64,000 nucleotides of DNA from the NCBI GenBank assembly GCA_016722075.1, contig JADKGW010000001.1, positions 1,178,001-1,242,000 on the forward strand, in the 5' to 3' direction. The translations under genes were made by a program, and so were the position numbers. Below, piece by piece: positions 60,576 through 64,000 of the stretch; within the stretch, counting starts at the first letter, position 1, and each line of letters begins with the position of its first letter. The DNA comes from Candidatus Kouleothrix ribensis. GTDB taxonomy: Bacteria > Chloroflexota > Chloroflexia > Chloroflexales > Roseiflexaceae. Under the pieces are notes generated by a model, which worked only from the letters and a program-made list of their open reading frames with translations, was not told where the DNA came from and did not search any database.

Positions 60576-61694
60576 TCAGTCACCAAAGCAGGTGCCAAGG
60601 TCGCGTGCGGTAAGCATCGTATCGCAATCGAGCGGCACAACCTTCATACGGCTGGTCGCCTCGTCAAGCGGAATATAATTGACGGTGGGCGGGTCGAGTG
60701 CGACCATAATGCCCGACTGGCCCTCTTCGAGCGCGCGGATGGCAGCCGCGCCGAAGCGCAGTGCCAGCAGGCGATCGAAGGTGGTAGGCGTGCCGCCGCG
60801 CAGCAGATGGCCCAGCACCACCAGGCGCGTCTCGCGGCCAGTTAGCTCTTGCAGCTCGTGGGCAATCTTATCGCCCACGCCACCCAGGCGCTCGACGCGG
60901 CCGGCCGGGTGATCGATCACCGAGATCGAGCCGCCGATCGGGCGGGCGCCCTCGGCCACCACAACGATCGAATACAGGCGGCCGTCGGCCTCGCGCTGCT
61001 TGATCTTCGCGGCCACCGACTCGAGATTGTAGGGGATCTCGGGGATTAAGATCGCGTTAGCAGTGCCCGAGATGCCAGCATTCAGCGCGATCCAGCCGGC
61101 GTAGCGGCCCATCACCTCGACCACCAGCACGCGCTGGTGGGCCTGGGCCGTCGACTGGAGCCGGTCGAGGCATTCGGTTGCGAATGCGACGGCCGTATCG
61201 AAGCCGAAGGTTGCGACCGTACCATCGAGATCATTATCGATCGTTTTGGGCACGCCAATCACCCGCACGCCCTTATGTGCCAGCGCGGCAGCAATCTCCA
61301 TCGAGCCGTCGCCGCCGATCGAGATCAGCGCATCGATCCCGTAGGCTGCCAGCCCGTTTACCAGCTCGTCGGTGCGGTCGCGATCGTACATACTGCCATC
61401 GGTGCGCCGGGTTGGGTAGCGCAGCGGGTTGCCGCGGTTTGTCGTACCGATGATCGTACCGCCGAGGCTGGTAATACCGCGCACATTCTCGCGTGTAAGC
61501 GGGATCACGCCGCCATGCGGGTAGTTCTTCGGCGATAGGATGCCGGCAAATCCATCGCGGATGCCGTAGCACTCCCAGCCGCGGTGCAGCGCCGAGAGTA
61601 CAGCCGCGCGAATGACCGCGTTCAGTCCAGGTGCGTCGCCACCACCAGTGCTGATCGCGATGCGAAATGTGGTCGATGGTTGCTGGGTGTTCAT
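60576..61694 (-). CDS. pfkA: 6-phosphofructokinase
   Basis: 372 aa with GAAGAGG upstream of the ATG. ISTGGGDAPGLNAVIRA at 14-30 is the nucleotide-binding loop; SIGGDGS near 122-128 has the Gly of ATP-dependent enzymes, whereas GVPKTIDNDLDGT near 145-157 has the Lys seen in PPi-dependent and group III enzymes. VVEVMGRYAGWIAL near 190-203 binds substrate. Phosphorylates fructose 6-phosphate; most likely ATP-using (group III-like), but the phosphoryl donor should be tested. Faces central glycolysis together with fbp in the window. Confidence 0.93.
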   Translation of the reverse strand: MNTQQPSTTFRIAISTGGGDAPGLNAVIRAAVLSALHRGWECYGIRDGFAGILSPKNYPHGGVIPLTRENVRGITSLGGTIIGTTNRGNPLRYPTRRTDGSMYDRDRTDELVNGLAAYGIDALISIGGDGSMEIAAALAHKGVRVIGVPKTIDNDLDGTVATFGFDTAVAFATECLDRLQSTAQAHQRVLVVEVMGRYAGWIALNAGISGTANAILIPEIPYNLESVAAKIKQREADGRLYSIVVVAEGARPIGGSISVIDHPAGRVERLGGVGDKIAHELQELTGRETRLVVLGHLLRGGTPTTFDRLLALRFGAAAIRALEEGQSGIMVALDPPTVNYIPLDEATSRMKVVPLDCDTMLTARDLGTCFGD

Positions 61695-62003
61695 ACAGCC
61701 TCTTCGAGATTGCGCTTACGAACCATACATTTCCGGGCGGGGTGCAGGGGCAGCTTGGCCGCCTCTGCACCCCGCCATGGGTTGGCCTAGACTTGATAGG
61801 ATGCTTCTGGTGGTCGATTGGCAGTTTGGGTGCAGATCGCTACCCCAGATACACACGGCGATACGTGCGGCACACAAGAACCGCCGCAGGTGCCGGGCGG
61901 CCTATACCGTGATCAAGCGTACACAGATCACCCTATGGCGTGCGAGAAGATCCCACAACTTACGAGAGCGATAGCTCCACCAGCTGCAACCACCGGCTCG
62001 CGC
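61695..62003. other. Spacer upstream of pfkA
   Basis: 309 bp without a gene. It contains the hairpin at 61736-61776. TATGGT near 61725 on the minus strand may be a weak -10 for pfkA. Confidence 0.5.
61736..61776. repeat. Hairpin with conserved loop
   Basis: Arms GCGGGGTGCAG / CTGCACCCCGC (one further G-C pair outside) enclose the loop GGGCAGCTTGGCCGCCT, nearly identical to the loop at 55556-55572. Confidence 0.7.
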
Positions 62004-63329
62004 CTATGCAATCGCCTGCCCGAGCGCCGCGTGGGCGGCCACTTCGGCGTCGTGTAGGGCATGGATCCGTTGCGCCAGCTGCGCGCGTAGCGCTGTGCAG
62101 CCTGCCTCGGGTAGCGGAAAATGCTCACCGGCTGCCTGTGCCAGGCTGGTGATCTCGTGCTCGATCGCTTGCAGCTCGGCCGTAGCGTCACCGCTATGCA
62201 GCAGTTCGGTTCGGCGTACGTGCAGCTGTTTGGTCGCGCGCATGGCCGCTACGTGATCGGGCAGTGCAGCATCAGCAAGCTCGCTCCAGCTGCGGCCGAG
62301 TGCGGCATACTGCTGGCCAAGCGCAGCCAGCGCCGGCGCCTGCAGTACCGCAGCCGCTTCGGTGAGGAAGTCGGCAAAGAGCGGCCGGCACAGCCCTCCG
62401 CCAGTGCCGTAGTGCTCAATATATCCATGGATCGCATTGAGTCCGCGCCACAGGTTTGCACCTGGCTGGAAGATCCGTTCCCAGCGGTCTTTCTCCTGCG
62501 AGCCATACATACGCTCGGCCCATGTGCGCAATACTGCGAGCCGTGCGTTGTTAGGCGCCTGTGTCAGCGACGGCTCGATCAGACCCTGGTAGCAGCGCTG
62601 TAGCCCACGCCGCACCAGCTCGGCGAGATCGATCTGGGGATCGGCTGGCGCAAGCGTTAGCAGGCGGTGGCGCTGCTTGACGATCCGTGCGCGCGCACGC
62701 GCCAGATCGTCGAGCGTGATCACGATCGGCTGGTCGGCTAGATCGCCGATCAGCGCGGTGCCGGCGGCTGGATTGATGCTATACACCGTTATGATGTGGT
62801 AGGCGCTACCGCTCCAGTCGCTCGGCAGTGCGCGATGGTGCAGCTTGGCCATATCGACCCATGCGATGCACGGGCCGTGCTGATCAAGCAGCTCGGTAAG
62901 CTGCCGCGCTGCAGTCGAAGCACCACCGGTCTCCATCACAACCGGCTCGATCGCAAACCCGGCTAAGGCATCGCGTAGGTATGCGAGGTCGTCGTGCCAC
63001 TGGTGGCGGCCGGCCACGTAGAACGTGGCGATATCTTCGCGCTGGTAGTAGAACGAGAATACGCCGATGCCGATCCCGCCGGCGATGCCGAACAGCATTG
63101 CTTCGGAGAATGGCTCGCCAGTATGTGGGGCGCGGACGCCGGCATGCGCCAGCAGCACACGTAGCGCGGTTGTCGCCGCCACATTGCCTGGCATATGCCA
63201 GCGCGCACTGGAGTCGTGCGGGGTTGGCACAGCCGTGCGCAAGATATATCGGCGGGCGGCTGCGTAGCGCTCGCCGGTTTTGGCCATGCGGGCGCGGATC
63301 CGTTGCTTGAGATGCTTTTGTGCAGTCAT
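62004..63329 (-). CDS. BtrH_N/DUF4872-domain protein
   Basis: 441 aa. The start at 63329 follows GAAGAGG. A short basic N-terminus (HLKQRIRARMAKTGERYAAARR, ~4-25) resembles a nucleic acid-binding motif. Residues ~65-240 match the BtrH N-terminal domain (FGIAGGIGIGVFSF, FYVAGRHQWHDDLAY, ACIAWVDMAKLHHR-like segment, AYHIITVYSI); the rest fits DUF4872. BtrH-type proteins are papain-fold acyltransferase-like, so a peptide, amino acid or acyl transfer is possible. There is no antibiotic cluster around it. Role unknown. Confidence 0.78.
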   Translation of the reverse strand: MTAQKHLKQRIRARMAKTGERYAAARRYILRTAVPTPHDSSARWHMPGNVAATTALRVLLAHAGVRAPHTGEPFSEAMLFGIAGGIGIGVFSFYYQREDIATFYVAGRHQWHDDLAYLRDALAGFAIEPVVMETGGASTAARQLTELLDQHGPCIAWVDMAKLHHRALPSDWSGSAYHIITVYSINPAAGTALIGDLADQPIVITLDDLARARARIVKQRHRLLTLAPADPQIDLAELVRRGLQRCYQGLIEPSLTQAPNNARLAVLRTWAERMYGSQEKDRWERIFQPGANLWRGLNAIHGYIEHYGTGGGLCRPLFADFLTEAAAVLQAPALAALGQQYAALGRSWSELADAALPDHVAAMRATKQLHVRRTELLHSGDATAELQAIEHEITSLAQAAGEHFPLPEAGCTALRAQLAQRIHALHDAEVAAHAALGQAIA

Positions 63330-63505
63330 GGTGACCTCTTCGTTGCCAGGCAGCCAAGACCCCACGCGCCGCGACTCCCTGGTTGCGAAGATGCCAGCAC
63401 AACCTGTTGAACGCTCGAGGACAACCATCCCCTTTACCCTCGCATATGCCGGGCTGCGTGGGTGCCCGGTCAAAGGGTCTGGCGCGAGCAGCGCCGCTGG
63501 CCGCT

Positions 63506-63535
63506 ATTATAGGACGGGCAGGTGGCTTGCGTCAA
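63506..63535 (-). promoter_or_regulatory. Promoter of the BtrH_N/DUF4872 gene
   Basis: Minus strand TTGACG (complement at 63530-63535), 18-bp spacer, TATAAT (complement at 63506-63511), leaving a leader of about 170 nt. Confidence 0.7.
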
Positions 63536-63559
63536 GCGCTGTGTTCTGGCGTACATGCC

Positions 63560-63643
63560 GGTTGCAACGTTGCTTCTCACCCTCCCTTGCTCCCCATGTG
63601 TGTGGGAGCGGGGGTGGGGTCGAAGGACGTTGCAACCACCATG
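63560..63643. repeat. Inverted-repeat element, copy 2 of the 36-bp repeat
   Basis: GGTTGCAACGT at 63560-63570 and ACGTTGCAACC at 63628-63638 are exact inverted repeats. Between them are G/C-rich complementary words around CTCCCTTGCTCCCC / GGGAGCGGGGG. 63608-63643 is the complement of the repeat at 28294-28329 (33 of 36). Confidence 0.7.
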
Positions 63644-63662
63644 CGAGCTTGGTACCGCCTGC

Positions 63663-63710
63663 TTGACAGATTGGTAACTCTGATGTTACAGTAGCCGCAT
63701 GGTTACCAAG
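63663..63710 (+). promoter_or_regulatory. Promoter and probable operator of the ArsR gene
   Basis: TTGACA at 63663-63668 with TTACAG about 17 bp on. GTAAC-N6-GTTAC (around 63674-63689) and a wider TTGGTAAC...GTTACCAA pair overlap the start codon, the layout expected for autorepression. Confidence 0.6.
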
Positions 63711-64000
63711 GAAATACAGGCACAGCAGGTGTTGGATGCGCTTGGCGACCAGACGCGCCGCGATATTCTGGCGCTTCTGCGCAAGGCGGCGCTGCCGGTG
63801 GGCGAGATCGCCAAGGGCATGCCGATCAGCCGGCCAGCAGTGTCGAGGCATCTGCGCATTCTTGCGCAGGCCGGCCTGGTTGAGCATAGCTCGAGTGGAA
63901 CGCGTAATATCTTCCGGCTGCGGCCCGACGGTTTTAGCGTGGCGCAGGCGTATCTCGAATGTTTCTGGGACGAGGCGCTGGCCTGCTTTCGGCGCGCCGC
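63699..64000 (+). CDS. ArsR/SmtB-family transcriptional regulator, 3' partial
   Basis: 100 codons before the window ends. VLDALGDQTRRDILALLRKA near 12-31 and IAKGMPISRPAVSRHLRILAQAGLVEHSSSGTRNIFRLRP near 38-77 form the winged helix, with the recognition helix at SRPAVSRHLRIL. No metal-binding Cys pair is visible in the part seen (one Cys late in FWDEALACF), so it may respond to something other than metals. The promoter overlaps inverted repeats, which suggests autoregulation. Confidence 0.88.
   Translation, partial: MVTKEIQAQQVLDALGDQTRRDILALLRKAALPVGEIAKGMPISRPAVSRHLRILAQAGLVEHSSSGTRNIFRLRPDGFSVAQAYLECFWDEALACFRRA

Overview
The window is high-GC, densely coded DNA that looks like the phylum Chloroflexota, most likely the Roseiflexus/Kouleothrix group of the Chloroflexales. 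This placement is inference. It rests on a bacterial family-B DNA polymerase, a class III fructose-1,6-bisphosphatase, a Wzm/Wzt glycan-export locus, a DUF5682-VWA pair, universal stress protein genes, and intergenic regions full of short word arrays and hairpin elements. Several promoters match TTGACA/TATAAT well, and most genes have a clear AGGAG-type ribosome binding site.

Region by region. 1-4.2 kb: the 3' part of a large signalling protein (receiver, degenerate phosphotransferase-like domain, winged helix), then a PH-domain membrane protein and a small Ser/Thr kinase. 4.2-6.6 kb: three universal stress protein genes. 6.7-10.3 kb: a DUF5682 protein and a VWA protein. 10.3-25.6 kb: a surface-glycan locus with glycosyltransferases, methyltransferase-like proteins, the Wzm/Wzt ABC exporter and uridine kinase. 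25.9-28.2 kb: prephenate dehydrogenase and two membrane proteins. 28.6-31.4 kb: PEP carboxylase. 31.7-36.0 kb: three membrane glycosylation genes. 36.1-38.1 kb: class III FBPase. 38.4-42.3 kb: tRNA-Val(CAC), DNA polymerase B and a YcaQ-type DNA glycosylase. 42.4-46.1 kb: a branched-chain-type 2-oxoacid dehydrogenase operon (E1alpha, E1beta, E2) split by a long octanucleotide array. 46.6-47.9 kb: a frameshifted AraC regulator and a VOC protein. 48.0-50.2 kb: a cell-wall operon with an FG-GAP-like protein, a glucosaminidase and an M23-like protein. 50.5-55.5 kb: a decayed IF-2B-family gene, a hybrid histidine kinase and HtrA. 55.7-64 kb: a GalT/HIT-like protein, a membrane protein, a decayed IS110 element, a lipase-like hydrolase with a small partner, phosphofructokinase, a BtrH_N/DUF4872-type protein and the start of an ArsR regulator.

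How the genes fit together. PFK, FBPase III, PEPC and the 2-oxoacid dehydrogenase subunits cover central carbon nodes but are not one operon. The glycan locus is nearly all on the minus strand with many 2-20 bp spacings, so it is probably a long transcription unit making and exporting a surface polysaccharide. The cell-wall operon has a consensus promoter with a LexA-type palindrome in its spacer. The DNA glycosylase promoter has a near-copy at the same position.

The most interesting unexplained structure is between genes. One family of small elements has terminal inverted repeats and a conserved core but a different perfect hairpin in each copy. There are also a roughly 430-bp inverted octamer array, two hairpins with the same loop but different compensated stems, and word-array DNA that has apparently entered coding sequence in frame. 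No CRISPR array, rRNA or intact prophage was seen.
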